Positions 7,945 to 17,508 of a DNA stretch of 64,000 nucleotides are shown in pieces; within the stretch, counting starts at the first letter, position 1, and the number at the start of each line of letters is the position of its first letter. Below the pieces are notes generated by a model. The model saw nothing but the letters and a program-made list of their open reading frames with translations, was not told the origin of the DNA and made no database searches. The position numbers and the translations under genes are program-made. Source of the DNA: Rhodococcoides kyotonense (GTDB lineage: Bacteria > Actinomycetota > Actinomycetes > Mycobacteriales > Mycobacteriaceae); assembly GCF_900188125.1 (NCBI RefSeq), contig NZ_FZOW01000003.1, positions 1 through 64,000 of the forward strand, written 5' to 3'.

Positions 7945-9762
7945 ATGACCCAGACCATCGAACAGCCAGTGCTCAACCGAACCCCGCAGGAACGCGTCGA
8001 CGCCTGGCTGGCGGACTTCGAGAGCGCGCTGGCTGCGCGCGACGTCGAGCGTGCGGCAGGCAAGTTCGCCGTCGACAGCTTCTGGCGCGACCTCGTCACG
8101 TTCACGTGGAACATCAAGACCGTCGAGGGCAGGGACGGCATCGAGGGCATGCTCGCGGCCCGCCTCGAAGACACGGACCCGTCGGGATTTCACACGACGG
8201 AGACCCCGGAGGAGGCCGATGGCGTCACGTCGGCGTGGATCGAGTTCGAGACGGCGACGAGCCGCGGCAAGGGCCACCTGCGCCTGAAAGGCGATGAGGG
8301 CTGGACCCTGCTGACGACGATGCAGGAACTCAAAGGGCACGAAGAACGACAGGGTGCGACGCGTATCAAGGGCGCCGTGCACGGCTCCAATGCCGATACC
8401 CAGAACTGGGCCGAGAAGAAGGAGATCGAGGAGAAGGAACTCGGCTACACGGTTCAGCCGTATGCGCTGATCGTCGGTGGCGGCCAGGGTGGCATCGCGT
8501 TGGGCGCTCGGTTCCGGCAGCTCGGGGTGCCTGCCATCGTCGTCGACCGCGGTGATCGGCCGGGAGATCAGTGGCGGGGTCGCTACAAGTCGCTGTGCCT
8601 GCACGACCCGGTCTGGTACGACCACCTCCCCTACCTGCCGTTCCCGGCGAACTGGCCGGTGTTCGCGCCGAAGGACAAGATCGGCGACTGGCTCGAGATG
8701 TACACGAAGGTCATGGAGGTTCCGTACTGGAGCCGGACCACGGCCAAGTCCGCGACGTACGACGAGAAGGCCGGCGAGTGGACCGTCGTCGTCGATCGTG
8801 ACGGTGAAGAAGTCGTCCTGAAGCCGAAGCAGCTCGTCATGGCGACCGGAATGTCTGGCAAGAAGAACGTGCCGAACTTCCCCGGAATGGACATCTTCGA
8901 AGGGGAACAACACCATTCGAGCGAACACCCGGGTCCCGACGCGTATGTCGGGAAGAAGGTCGTCGTCGTCGGCTCGAACAACTCGGCGCACGACATCTGT
9001 AAAGCGTTGTACGAGACGGGCGTCGACGTGACGATGCTGCAACGGTCGTCGACGCATATCGTGAAGTCCGATTCGTTGTGCGAAATCGCCTTGGGCGACC
9101 TGTATTCCGAGCGCGCGGTCGAGGCGGGAATGACGACCGGCAAGGCCGACCTGACGTTCGCGTCGCTTCCCTACCGGATCATGCACGAGTTTCAGATCCC
9201 CGTATACCAGAAGATCGCCGAGCAGGACAAGGACTTCTACGATCGACTGGAGAAGGCTGGGTTCCAGCACGACTTCGGCGACGACGGGTCGGGCCTGTTC
9301 ATGAAGTACCTGCGTCGCGGATCGGGCTACTACATCGACGTCGGCGCATCCGAGCTCGTCGCCGACGGGAAGATCAAATTGGTTGCGGGACAAGTCTCTC
9401 GGATCGGGAAGAACAGCGTCGTGCTGGAGGACGGCTCGGAACTGCCTGCCGATGTCATCGTCTACGCCACCGGCTACGGCTCGATGAACGGATGGGTCGC
9501 GGACCTGATCGACCAGGAGACCGCCGACAAGGTCGGCAAGTGCTGGGGCCTCGGCTCCGACACCACCAAGGACCCGGGTCCCTGGGAGGGCGAACAGCGC
9601 AACATGTGGAAGCCGACGCAGCAGGAGAACCTCTGGTTCCACGGCGGCAACCTACACCAGTCGCGGCACTACTCGCTGTACCTGGCGCTGCAGATCAAGG
9701 CGCGGTACGAGGGCATCGACACCCCGGTCTACGGGCTGCAGGAGGTGCATCACCTTCGGTAA
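7945..9762 (+). CDS. FAD-dependent monooxygenase with N-terminal NTF2-like domain
   Basis: 605 aa. Residues about 15-140 resemble an NTF2/SnoaL-like fold. From residue 173 a flavoprotein follows: IVGGGQGGIALG is the FAD-binding GxGxxG fold, VVVVGSNNSAHDI is the second, NADPH-binding Rossmann motif, and VYATGYGS is the ATG-type motif of flavin monooxygenases. This is the layout of group B flavin monooxygenases, which oxygenate ketones, amines or sulfur compounds. The fusion is common in actinomycete homologues. An AAGGGAG-type ribosome-binding site lies before the ATG. Substrate unknown. Confidence 0.85.
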   Translation: MTQTIEQPVLNRTPQERVDAWLADFESALAARDVERAAGKFAVDSFWRDLVTFTWNIKTVEGRDGIEGMLAARLEDTDPSGFHTTETPEEADGVTSAWIEFETATSRGKGHLRLKGDEGWTLLTTMQELKGHEERQGATRIKGAVHGSNADTQNWAEKKEIEEKELGYTVQPYALIVGGGQGGIALGARFRQLGVPAIVVDRGDRPGDQWRGRYKSLCLHDPVWYDHLPYLPFPANWPVFAPKDKIGDWLEMYTKVMEVPYWSRTTAKSATYDEKAGEWTVVVDRDGEEVVLKPKQLVMATGMSGKKNVPNFPGMDIFEGEQHHSSEHPGPDAYVGKKVVVVGSNNSAHDICKALYETGVDVTMLQRSSTHIVKSDSLCEIALGDLYSERAVEAGMTTGKADLTFASLPYRIMHEFQIPVYQKIAEQDKDFYDRLEKAGFQHDFGDDGSGLFMKYLRRGSGYYIDVGASELVADGKIKLVAGQVSRIGKNSVVLEDGSELPADVIVYATGYGSMNGWVADLIDQETADKVGKCWGLGSDTTKDPGPWEGEQRNMWKPTQQENLWFHGGNLHQSRHYSLYLALQIKARYEGIDTPVYGLQEVHHLR

Positions 9763-9822
9763 GTGCGGCTTCGCCGCACGTGCATAGAAATACATGTCGG
9801 GCTATGTATTTCTATGCACGTG
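9763..9822. terminator. Bidirectional terminator, overlapping hairpins
   Basis: GTGCGGC (9763-9769) pairs with GCCGCAC (9773-9779). A longer 19-bp perfect stem pairs 9777-9795 with 9804-9822 around an 8-nt loop. It fills the gap between the convergent monooxygenase and NDH-2 genes. Confidence 0.75.
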
Positions 9823-9824
9823 CG

Positions 9825-11186
9825 CTACGCGCCTTGGGCTTTCGCGATCAACGCATCCTCGGACCGCACCTGGTCCAGATTGACGACGCGGGTGGGCAAG
9901 ATGGACGAATACAACCAGTCCGTCGCGACCCTGACTCGTGCGGCCGCCGTCGGCAGCGCGTACAGGTGATAGCCCCTCGCCACGAACTTGGCCACCGGAC
10001 CTTTGAGTGGAACCCCCAAAGGCTTTGCGACGCCGTCGAATCCGCCCAGATCCGCAACGAGCCCCAGATCCTTGTGCACGTACGGCTTCGCTTCTCCGAC
10101 ACCGAGACTCGCAGCAAGATTGCGCGCAACCCGGACGCCCTGACGTTGCGCATGCTGGGCCGTCGGAGGAGTCGGAGTCGACGGGTCGGCAGCGAGATTG
10201 GGCACCGCGGCCGCGTCGCCGATCGCCCACACGCCAGGATGACCCGGCACCGACAGGTCCGGTGCCACCACGAGACGTCCCTTCTCGGTGGGCAATCCGA
10301 GCTTCGCGATCAGCGGACTCGGCGCAACACCGGCACCCCACACCAGAGTTCGCGCAGGCACGACGGTCCCGTCGGTCAGCGTCACCGATGTCGCCGTCGC
10401 CGATTCGACGGACACCTCGAGACGCACCTCGACGCCGCGCTCCTTCAGCACACCGAGGGCCTCCTTGCCCAACTGCTCGCCCAACTCGGGAAGCACCGCG
10501 GGGGCGACGTCGACGAGAAGCCATCGGACGTCGTCGGGATCGATGCTCGCCCAACGCGTCGCGATTCCCTTGAGCCAATTCTGCATCTGCGCAACGAATT
10601 CCGTACCGGTGTATCCGGCTCCGACGGCGACGACGGTCAGCCGTTCCACCCGCTCGGCGCGACCGGCAGAGGTATCCGGCAGCGAATCCGCCGCGTCGAG
10701 TTGTGCGAGAACGTGATTGCGGATGAACGTCGCTTCACTGAGCGTCTTGAGTCCGTGCGCGTTCTCGGCGACGCCCGGGATGTCGAACTGCCGCGTCACC
10801 GAACCCGGCGCGAGAATCAGCTTGTCCCAGTCCATTTCCGTGGCGCTCTCGCGACCCTCGACGCGGAGTTTTCGCTCACCGAAGTCGACGGACGTGACGT
10901 GGCCCAGCACGGTACGGGTGCGGCGAAGGGTCTGCCTGAGCGAGACCGCGATGTCGCGGGGGTCGAGCACACCCGTCGCCACCTCGGGGAGCAGCGGACT
11001 GTAGAGCAGGTAGTCGTTGGGTGCGACGAGCGTCAAAGATGCTCTCTCGGACTCCAGCAGCTTCTGCAGGGTACGGAGGGCGTAGAACCCGCCGAACCCT
11101 CCTCCCACGACGACGATCTTCGACGGGGCAAGCGGAAGCGGAGCCGATGTGCGAAATCGCTGTTCGAATCTGCGCATGCAGGTCAC
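9825..11186 (-). CDS. Type II NADH dehydrogenase
   Basis: 453 aa, typical for NDH-2. VVVGGGFGGFYALR near residue 25 binds FAD, VAVGAGYTGTEFVAQ near residue 190 binds NADH, and VWAIGDAA is the second FAD contact. The enzyme is a peripheral membrane protein that oxidises NADH and reduces menaquinone without pumping protons. The GTG at 11186 overlaps the GntR stop as GTGA; an ATG at 11177 preceded by AGGGTG is an alternative start. The overlap suggests co-expression with the GntR regulator. Confidence 0.85.
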   Translation of the reverse strand: MTCMRRFEQRFRTSAPLPLAPSKIVVVGGGFGGFYALRTLQKLLESERASLTLVAPNDYLLYSPLLPEVATGVLDPRDIAVSLRQTLRRTRTVLGHVTSVDFGERKLRVEGRESATEMDWDKLILAPGSVTRQFDIPGVAENAHGLKTLSEATFIRNHVLAQLDAADSLPDTSAGRAERVERLTVVAVGAGYTGTEFVAQMQNWLKGIATRWASIDPDDVRWLLVDVAPAVLPELGEQLGKEALGVLKERGVEVRLEVSVESATATSVTLTDGTVVPARTLVWGAGVAPSPLIAKLGLPTEKGRLVVAPDLSVPGHPGVWAIGDAAAVPNLAADPSTPTPPTAQHAQRQGVRVARNLAASLGVGEAKPYVHKDLGLVADLGGFDGVAKPLGVPLKGPVAKFVARGYHLYALPTAAARVRVATDWLYSSILPTRVVNLDQVRSEDALIAKAQGA

Positions 11187-11893
11187 CCTACTGCGCGCCC
11201 ACGTCTACGTCCCTTCGTCGCGGCAATCGGGTCGATTCCATCGTCGGACCAGGTCGCAGCCAATTTCAGACTCATGTCCCTGCCGGAGTGCACGTGTGAG
11301 AACGCCGACGCCGCAGCCCGTTCGGGGTCCCGATCCGCGATCGCTGCGTACAGGTGCTCGTGCTCGAGGCACTGCTGGCCCGGATCACGATCCTTGGTGA
11401 GGTGGAATAGCCACTGCACCCGCGCTTCCAGCGGTCGAAGCAGCGATTCGAGCAACGGGTTCGCGGACATCTCGACGATCATCGAGTGAAATTTCGCGTT
11501 GGCCGCCGCGATTGCAGGCTTGTCGTCGGCAGCCGTCGCAGCTCGGGCAGCGTCGAGTTGGGCGGCGAGGGCGGCCAACGCGTCAGGATCGGCTCGTTCG
11601 GCTGCCAGTCGCGCGGCGAGCACCTCGAGGCTCTCGCGAACATCGAACAGATCGCGAACGTCGTCGACGGTGAACGGCGACACGATCGCACCCTGACGCG
11701 GCACCAGAACCACGAGACCGTCCTGCTGCAGTTGCTGCATCGCTTCACGCAGCGGAATGCGCGACACCTCGAGCTCGGTGGCAAGGTCGCGCTCGACGAG
11801 TCTCGAACCCGGCGCGAGTGTGAGGTCGACGATCCGCGTGCGGATGGCGTCGTACGCTATCTCGCGCAACGACTTCCGCTCTTCCAGCTGCAC
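11183..11893 (-). CDS. GntR-family regulator, FCD type
   Basis: 236 aa. The N-terminal winged helix runs from SLREIAYDAIRTRIVDL through ELEVSRIPLREAMQQL, and an all-helical FCD ligand domain follows (about residues 80-215) with the Asp/His-rich metal or acid site including H-S and E-H-E-H. It is divergent from the BMP-type ABC operon at 12047, and the gap holds a TTAACGGTATACCACTAA palindrome like FadR-subfamily sites, so it probably senses a transported compound or its product and represses that operon. Confidence 0.85.
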   Translation of the reverse strand: MQLEERKSLREIAYDAIRTRIVDLTLAPGSRLVERDLATELEVSRIPLREAMQQLQQDGLVVLVPRQGAIVSPFTVDDVRDLFDVRESLEVLAARLAAERADPDALAALAAQLDAARAATAADDKPAIAAANAKFHSMIVEMSANPLLESLLRPLEARVQWLFHLTKDRDPGQQCLEHEHLYAAIADRDPERAAASAFSHVHSGRDMSLKLAATWSDDGIDPIAATKGRRRGRAVG

Positions 11894-12008
11894 CTGCTCG
11901 ACTCCTTCGATTCGCCTTGCGTCACACGAGCCTAGACGGCAGCAAGGACGTGAACACTCCCTTACGAGCCCGTAACACGGTCGAAATATGAACCCTTCAG
12001 GCTTCTAC

Positions 12009-12026
12009 TTAACGGTATACCACTAA
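12009..12026. promoter_or_regulatory. Candidate GntR operator
   Basis: TTAACGGTATACCACTAA contains a GGTATACC core and outer TTA/TAA symmetry, close to the TGGTNNACCA-type sites of FCD GntR regulators. It lies 20 bp upstream of the ATG at 12047 and faces the GntR gene. Confidence 0.5.
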
Positions 12027-12046
12027 CCAGTAGGAGCACCGAACAC

Positions 12047-13024
12047 ATGAAACGTCCCATCGCACTCACAGCAGTCGCCGCCGCGACCCTCGCCCTCGCC
12101 GCATGCAGCGGGTCCGACGCCGGCGCCTCCGACGGCACCTTGAAGGTCGGCGTCTTCTTCCCCGGTTCGATCTCCGACACAGGATTCATGGAGTCCGGGT
12201 ACCTCGGCTACCAGCGGGTTCTCGACTCGTACGGGGACAAGGTCGACGCAAGCTACGTCGAACAGGTCGCCGCTCCCGACTACCAGCAGGCACTGCAGCG
12301 CTTCGCCTCGGAGAACGATCTCGTCATCTCGGTCGGCGGCCAGACCGACTCAGACGTCCGCAAGGTCGCACCTCAATTTCCCGACGTGAAATTCGTGGAG
12401 ATCGGCGGGCCCGCCGACGCCGTACCGCTCGACAACCTGGCCTACTACGACCCGCAGCAAGCCGAGGCAGAGTTTCTGTCGGGCGCAGTCGCTGCCGCCG
12501 TGTCGACGACCGGGGCCGTCGCTTTCGTCGGCGGGGTCGAACTTCCCGCCATCGTGAACTCCGCGGCGTCGTTCGAGGCCGGCGCCACGTTCACTCGCCC
12601 GGACATTCGCGTCCTCGGCCCACAATACGTCGGCGACTTCAACGACCCTGCCAAGGCCAAGCAAGCTGCCGGCGCTCAATTCGCCGGTGGTGCAGATGTT
12701 CTCGGTCAGATCGTCAATCTCGGAAAGCAAGGGCTCCAGCAGTCTGCGCGCGAGTCCGGCGCCGCATTGAGCGGCGGCCCGATCCCCGGCGACTGTTCCG
12801 ACCCGACCTACATCGGCTACGTGCGGACCGACATAGGCACTGAGATCGAGTACGCCGTCTCCTCGGTCCTCGACGGATCCTGGGCCGCCGAGCAGGTGCC
12901 CTTCGGCCTCACCTCGGACAAGGGCGGAACCGACTACCTCCTGTGCAGCACCGATCCCGCCGCGGCGACCGCACTCGCGAACGCCAAGACCGCAGCGGCC
13001 GACGGCACCGCGGAATCGCGGTAG
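12047..13024 (+). CDS. BMP-family ABC substrate-binding lipoprotein
   Basis: 325 aa. The signal peptide ends in the lipobox LAAC (Cys 20), so the protein should be lipid-anchored outside the membrane. The body matches the BMP/PnrA family: KVGVFFPGSISDTGFMESGY near residue 32 and later VGGQTDSDVRKVAPQFPDVKF. Family members bind purine nucleosides. GTAGGAG precedes the ATG. It heads an operon of ATPase, two permeases, a cyclodeaminase homologue and a deaminase. Confidence 0.88.
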   Translation: MKRPIALTAVAAATLALAACSGSDAGASDGTLKVGVFFPGSISDTGFMESGYLGYQRVLDSYGDKVDASYVEQVAAPDYQQALQRFASENDLVISVGGQTDSDVRKVAPQFPDVKFVEIGGPADAVPLDNLAYYDPQQAEAEFLSGAVAAAVSTTGAVAFVGGVELPAIVNSAASFEAGATFTRPDIRVLGPQYVGDFNDPAKAKQAAGAQFAGGADVLGQIVNLGKQGLQQSARESGAALSGGPIPGDCSDPTYIGYVRTDIGTEIEYAVSSVLDGSWAAEQVPFGLTSDKGGTDYLLCSTDPAAATALANAKTAAADGTAESR

Positions 13025-13026
13025 GC

Positions 13027-14541
13027 ATGCTGTCCCTCGAACGAATCGGCAAGAGCTACGGTGACGTCGATGCCCTCACCGATGTGTCCATGACCGTCGA
13101 CCCGGGGAGCGTACATTGCATCCTCGGAGAGAACGGCGCGGGCAAATCCACGCTGTGCAACATAGTCTTCGGGACGACCGCACCATCCACCGGCACGATG
13201 ATGCTCGACGGCAAGCCGTACCGTCCGGCCGCGCCCGCCGATGCCATCGCGTCGGGAATCGCCATGGTGCATCAGCATTTCAGCCTGATCACCACGATGA
13301 CGGTCGGCGAAAATCTGCTCCTCGGCCATCGCGGATACCGACTCCCCAAGGATCGACTCCCCAAGGATCGACTCCAGACGGAACTGCGAGCGATCGAGGA
13401 CTCGTACGGACTGCGAGTCGACCTCGACGCACGTACGAGCGAACTGCCCGTCGGGGCGCGTCAGAAGGTGGAGATCGTCAAAGCGCTTCTGCGGCAACCA
13501 CGTCTGATTCTTCTCGACGAGCCGACCGCCGTCCTCGATCCCGGTGAGATCGATGCGCTCATCGAGACCTGTCGCGCGCTGGCCGAGAACGGCAAGTCCG
13601 TCGTCATGATCACGCACAAGCTCGGCGAGATCGCTCGTGTCGCCGACACCTCGACCGTCCTGCGCGGCGGCAAAGTCACCGGCGGCGGGCCCATGGCGCA
13701 GACGACCGTCGAACGTCTGCTCACCGATATGGTCGGAACCGAGACCGCCACAACACATTCCCGACGCGTCAGCGCCCCACGCGCTTCCAACGATGTCGCG
13801 CTCCGCGTGGAGAACATCTCGTGCACACGCCGGGACGGCAGCGATGCCCTCACCGACGTATCCGTCTCGGTCAGGCGCGGTGAGATCGTCGGAATCGCCG
13901 GAGTCGAGGGCAACGGGCAGTCCGAGCTGGCGTCGATTCTGTCCGGTTCCGACATCGAGTTCGACGGCCGAATCATTCTGAACGGCCGAGATATGACGCG
14001 CGTCTGCCCTGCAGGACGGACGGCGGCGGGATTGGGCGTCGTGCCGGAGGATCGACACGCAGAGGGCATCGTCGCGGACCTCTCCGTGACCGAGAACCTC
14101 TTGCTGGCACGCACTTCCGAGTATCGCCGATTCGGAATGCTGGATCGAGACAAGATGCGTGCGGACGCGACCGCGGCGATCTCCGACTACTCCATTCGCA
14201 CGTCGGGGCCGGATGCAGCCATCCGTTCACTGTCGGGTGGAAACCAGCAGAAGGTTGTCCTTGCACGAGAGTTGTCCCTGGCCGGACTCGGTGCCATCGT
14301 CGCCGCTCAACCGACGCGCGGACTCGACATCGGTTCCGTCGGATTCGTACTGGACCAACTCCGCGCGGCCGCCGACATCGGGGTCGGTGTGCTGATCATC
14401 TCCAGTGAGATGGACGAACTGATGGCGGTGTGCGATCGGATTCTCGTCGCCTACCGCGGTCGACTGCTCGGCCCGATCGACGCCGATTCGACCACGGCGC
14501 AGGACGAAATCACGGAGCTGATGATGGGGGTCGCAGTATGA
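13027..14541 (+). CDS. Nucleoside-type ABC transporter ATPase, two NBDs
   Basis: 504 aa with two nucleotide-binding domains. In the first, Walker A is GENGAGKST and Walker B is LILLDEPTAVLDP, with a weak ABC signature (LPVGARQKVEI). The second has a degenerate P-loop GVEGNGQSE and a good signature LSGGNQQKV, with AAQPTRGLD in the Walker B region. This asymmetry is normal for the RbsA/NupA/YufO class, which energises sugar and nucleoside import. The ATG at 13027 follows two bases after the binding-protein stop; the stop overlaps the next start as ATGA. Confidence 0.9.
   Translation: MLSLERIGKSYGDVDALTDVSMTVDPGSVHCILGENGAGKSTLCNIVFGTTAPSTGTMMLDGKPYRPAAPADAIASGIAMVHQHFSLITTMTVGENLLLGHRGYRLPKDRLPKDRLQTELRAIEDSYGLRVDLDARTSELPVGARQKVEIVKALLRQPRLILLDEPTAVLDPGEIDALIETCRALAENGKSVVMITHKLGEIARVADTSTVLRGGKVTGGGPMAQTTVERLLTDMVGTETATTHSRRVSAPRASNDVALRVENISCTRRDGSDALTDVSVSVRRGEIVGIAGVEGNGQSELASILSGSDIEFDGRIILNGRDMTRVCPAGRTAAGLGVVPEDRHAEGIVADLSVTENLLLARTSEYRRFGMLDRDKMRADATAAISDYSIRTSGPDAAIRSLSGGNQQKVVLARELSLAGLGAIVAAQPTRGLDIGSVGFVLDQLRAAADIGVGVLIISSEMDELMAVCDRILVAYRGRLLGPIDADSTTAQDEITELMMGVAV
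13340..13369 (+). repeat. In-frame 15-bp tandem duplication
   Basis: GACTCCCCAAGGATC occurs twice in tandem (13340-13354, 13355-13369), followed by a partial third unit. It encodes a repeated DRLPK stretch between Walker A and the signature of the first ATPase domain. Length changes here would stay in frame. Confidence 0.85.
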
Positions 14542-15599
14542 ACAGGCATCCTCTCGTCATCGGAGGCGCCGCACTGTCGGTCGCAGCAGTTGTCGGGCTG
14601 GCCCTGGCTGCCTTCGCAGGCGCCGGTCCCGTGGAGACCTCGGAGGCGTTGCTCGACGGTATGTTCGGGTCTCCGTTCGCGATCGGCACGTCGCTGAACA
14701 ATGCTGCGCTTCTCATGTTGATTGCGGCCGGCTTCACCATCGCATATCGCGCAGGATTGGTGAACGTCGGCGGCGAGGGTCAGATGTGTCTCGGCGGAAT
14801 CTGTGCGACGGCAACCGGAGTGTCTCTGCCCCAATCGCTTCCGTCTCAGGTGGGTGTCGCCGCCGTTCTGCTCGCCGCTGCTCTCGGGGGTGCGGCCTGG
14901 GCATCCATAGCCGCATATCTGAAGGTTCGCCGCGGTACCAGCGAGATCATCACCACGCTGCTTCTCAACTTCGTCGGTCTCGCTGCCGTCGTACTGGTGG
15001 TGCACGAGCCTGCACTGCTTCGCCAGCCGATGACGTCGTCGGAAACACTTCCGCAGTCGGAGCCGCTGCGTGAATCCGGGCAACTGGCGTTGCTCGGGCT
15101 CCACAAGTCCCCAGCCACGATCGCGCTCGTCGTAGCAGTCGTCGCCGTCGTTGCAGTCGGAATTCTCCTCGGGCGCACCGCAATCGGACTGAAGCTGCAG
15201 TCCGTCGGATTGTCTCCCACCGCGTCGCGTCGTCTCGGCATCCGCGTGGACGCGTACAGGTTCGGGAGTCTGACCGCTGCCGGAGCATTCTCGGGCGTCG
15301 CCGGTGGGTTGATCGTCGCGACTGCGCCGTTCGTGCTCGCCGAGGGATTCTCGTCCGGGTTCGGATTCACCGGTCTCGTCGTCGGGCTGCTTGCACGCGG
15401 TTCCATGACGGCCGTCGCAGCAGTATCTCTGCTGCTGGGCTTCCTGGTGTCCGGCGGTATCAATCTTCAACTGGCAGTGGGAGTTCCTGCGTCGACCGTC
15501 TCCGTGGTCGAGTCCGTCCTGATCATCTTGATCGCCGGTGCGTCGATCTGGACCACGACCACCGTTCGCGCTCGCACCAAGGAAGCGGTACTGGTATGA
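14538..15599 (+). CDS. ABC transporter permease, nucleoside type (first)
   Basis: 353 aa with about eight to nine hydrophobic segments and the BPD_transp_2 family features: AAGFTIAYRAGLVNVGGEGQ near residue 60 and a conserved EIITTLLLNFVGL motif that contacts the ATPase. It forms the membrane channel together with the next permease. Its ATG overlaps the ATPase stop (ATGA) and its stop overlaps the next start in the same way, which indicates translational coupling. Confidence 0.9.
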   Translation: MNRHPLVIGGAALSVAAVVGLALAAFAGAGPVETSEALLDGMFGSPFAIGTSLNNAALLMLIAAGFTIAYRAGLVNVGGEGQMCLGGICATATGVSLPQSLPSQVGVAAVLLAAALGGAAWASIAAYLKVRRGTSEIITTLLLNFVGLAAVVLVVHEPALLRQPMTSSETLPQSEPLRESGQLALLGLHKSPATIALVVAVVAVVAVGILLGRTAIGLKLQSVGLSPTASRRLGIRVDAYRFGSLTAAGAFSGVAGGLIVATAPFVLAEGFSSGFGFTGLVVGLLARGSMTAVAAVSLLLGFLVSGGINLQLAVGVPASTVSVVESVLIILIAGASIWTTTTVRARTKEAVLV

Positions 15600-16519
15600 G
15601 TACGGCAATCGTCACCGAAGTCGTCTCCAGTGGAGTAGGTTTCGCCATTCCTCTACTCGTGGCGGCCAGCGGTGAATCCGTCAGTGAACGAGCAGGCGTA
15701 CTGAACCTCAGCATGGAGGGCATGATGCTGACCGGAGCGTTCGCCAGTGTCCTCGCGACCGCCGACACCGGCTCCCCCGTCCTCGGCGTGCTGGCAGGCG
15801 TGCTCGCCGCCACGATGTTCGGTGTCGCACAAGCAGCACTGAGCGTCCGGTTCCGCGCAGATCAGATCGTCATCGGAATCGCAAGCAATGCACTGGCACT
15901 GGGCCTCACCACGTTCTTCTCCCGGATCCTGCTGTCCGACGGCAAGGGGCAGTCCGTGCCCGGTTTCCGTTCCGTCGATATCCCTCTGCTGAGCGATATC
16001 CCGGTCATCGGGCCTGCGCTGTTCGGCCAGAACGTGCTGGGCTACGTGTGCATCGCGATCGTGGTTGCCCTGGCCGTCACGCTGTCGAAGCGGAGCTCAC
16101 CAGGTCTGACGATCGATGGGGTCGGCGAGGATGCGATCTCCGCCGAGTGGACCGGGCTGCCTGTCCGACGGGTCCGCTACCTGTGCGTTCTGCTCGCAGC
16201 GGCGACCGGCGGCCTTGCGGGATCGCAGCTCGCGTTGTCCGAGGTTCATTCGTTCAGCGACAACATGACCGGCGGTCTCGGCTACCTTGCCGTCGTGGCG
16301 GTCATCGCAGGCAGATGGCGAATCCTCGGAATCGTCTACGCCTGCATCTTCTTCGGCATCGCCCAGGCTCTGCAGTTCGCACTGCCCGCACTCGGTGTCG
16401 ACGTCCCTTTCGCACTGCTCGTCATGCTGCCGTACGTCATCGCCATCGTCGCGATCACCGGTTTCGTCGGCGGACGCGGCGCACCCACCTGCCTCACTGT
16501 TCCCTACGCGGGACGATAA
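15596..16519 (+). CDS. ABC transporter permease, nucleoside type (second)
   Basis: 307 aa, the shorter partner permease of BMP-type importers, with about eight transmembrane segments. The family signature SERAGVLNLSMEGMMLTGAF is near residue 30 and VIVGIASNAL-like ATPase-facing residues follow. The start overlaps the preceding stop by four bases. Together with the binding protein, ATPase and first permease it completes an importer for nucleosides or related compounds. Confidence 0.9.
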   Translation: MSTAIVTEVVSSGVGFAIPLLVAASGESVSERAGVLNLSMEGMMLTGAFASVLATADTGSPVLGVLAGVLAATMFGVAQAALSVRFRADQIVIGIASNALALGLTTFFSRILLSDGKGQSVPGFRSVDIPLLSDIPVIGPALFGQNVLGYVCIAIVVALAVTLSKRSSPGLTIDGVGEDAISAEWTGLPVRRVRYLCVLLAAATGGLAGSQLALSEVHSFSDNMTGGLGYLAVVAVIAGRWRILGIVYACIFFGIAQALQFALPALGVDVPFALLVMLPYVIAIVAITGFVGGRGAPTCLTVPYAGR

Positions 16520-16530
16520 GGACGACTTCC

Positions 16531-17508
16531 ATGACTCTGATTCTCAGCCACTCGGACATAACGACACTCATCGATCGCGCAGAGATCCACGACGCCGTCG
16601 AACGAGCACACGCCGATCTTGCACTCGGAGCGGCCGACAACCCTGGGCCGATCTCGATGGCGCTTCCGAACGGGGGCAGCGCGATTCCGATGACTGCTGC
16701 CGGCAGCGGCCTCAGCTCGGTCAAACTGCTGTCCGACATGCCTGCCAATTCGGCGCGGGGGCTGCCGACCCAGCGCTCCACGATCGTCGTGAGCTCTGCG
16801 GAGACCGGCGAGTGCGAGGGGATTCTCGACGGTCGTGCGGTCACGGCGATCAGGACCGCAGCCGCCAGCGCCGTCGCAACCGCACATCTGTCCCGGACGA
16901 ACAGCACGGTCCTCGGTCTCGTCGGCGCAGGCACTCTCGCGATAGAACACACGCGCGCAATCTCGCGCATTCGCGGAATCGAGAAAGTCGTCGTTTGGTC
17001 CCGATCGGCGTCGACCGTCCAGAGGTACGCGGAGGCTGTTGCCGACCTGGGAGTAACCGTCGAACATGCGGGTTCGGTGCGGGACGTGATCGAAGTGGCC
17101 GACGTTCTCTGCACACTGACTCCGTCGAAAGATCCCATCGTGCAGGGTGTTTGGTTCCACCCTGGTCTGCACATCAATGCAGTCGGCGCGCCGCCGCGTC
17201 CGGACCATCGTGAAATCGACTCCACCGGAATGAAACTGGCGACGGTATTCGTGGATGCGACGTCGACGACCCTCGCCAAATCCGGCGATGCCATACTCGC
17301 TGTTGCCGATGGCGTGATCTCGGAATCGGATCTGGCCGTCGAACTCGGCCACGTCATCGTCGGATCCAAGCCGGGTCGGACGTCCGAAGACGAGGTGACC
17401 CTGTTCGATTCCGTCGGAATCGGCCTACAGGACTTGGTCTCCGCGCGCACACTGATCAGACGAGCACGACTATCGGGAGTGGGCACCGAAGTGGACCTGA
17501 CAGCATGA
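16531..17508 (+). CDS. Ornithine cyclodeaminase/mu-crystallin family protein
   Basis: 325 aa. The fold is indicated by SVKLLSDMPAN-like substrate residues, the NAD-binding motif VLGLVGAGTLAIEHTRA near residue 130, and HINAVGAPPRPDHREID near residue 220. Family members include ornithine cyclodeaminase, alanine dehydrogenase and ketimine reductase, all NAD(P)-dependent. Its place in a nucleoside-type import operon is unusual; reduction of a cyclic imine derived from the imported compound is one guess. The stop overlaps the deaminase start (ATGA). Confidence 0.85.
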   Translation: MTLILSHSDITTLIDRAEIHDAVERAHADLALGAADNPGPISMALPNGGSAIPMTAAGSGLSSVKLLSDMPANSARGLPTQRSTIVVSSAETGECEGILDGRAVTAIRTAAASAVATAHLSRTNSTVLGLVGAGTLAIEHTRAISRIRGIEKVVVWSRSASTVQRYAEAVADLGVTVEHAGSVRDVIEVADVLCTLTPSKDPIVQGVWFHPGLHINAVGAPPRPDHREIDSTGMKLATVFVDATSTTLAKSGDAILAVADGVISESDLAVELGHVIVGSKPGRTSEDEVTLFDSVGIGLQDLVSARTLIRRARLSGVGTEVDLTA

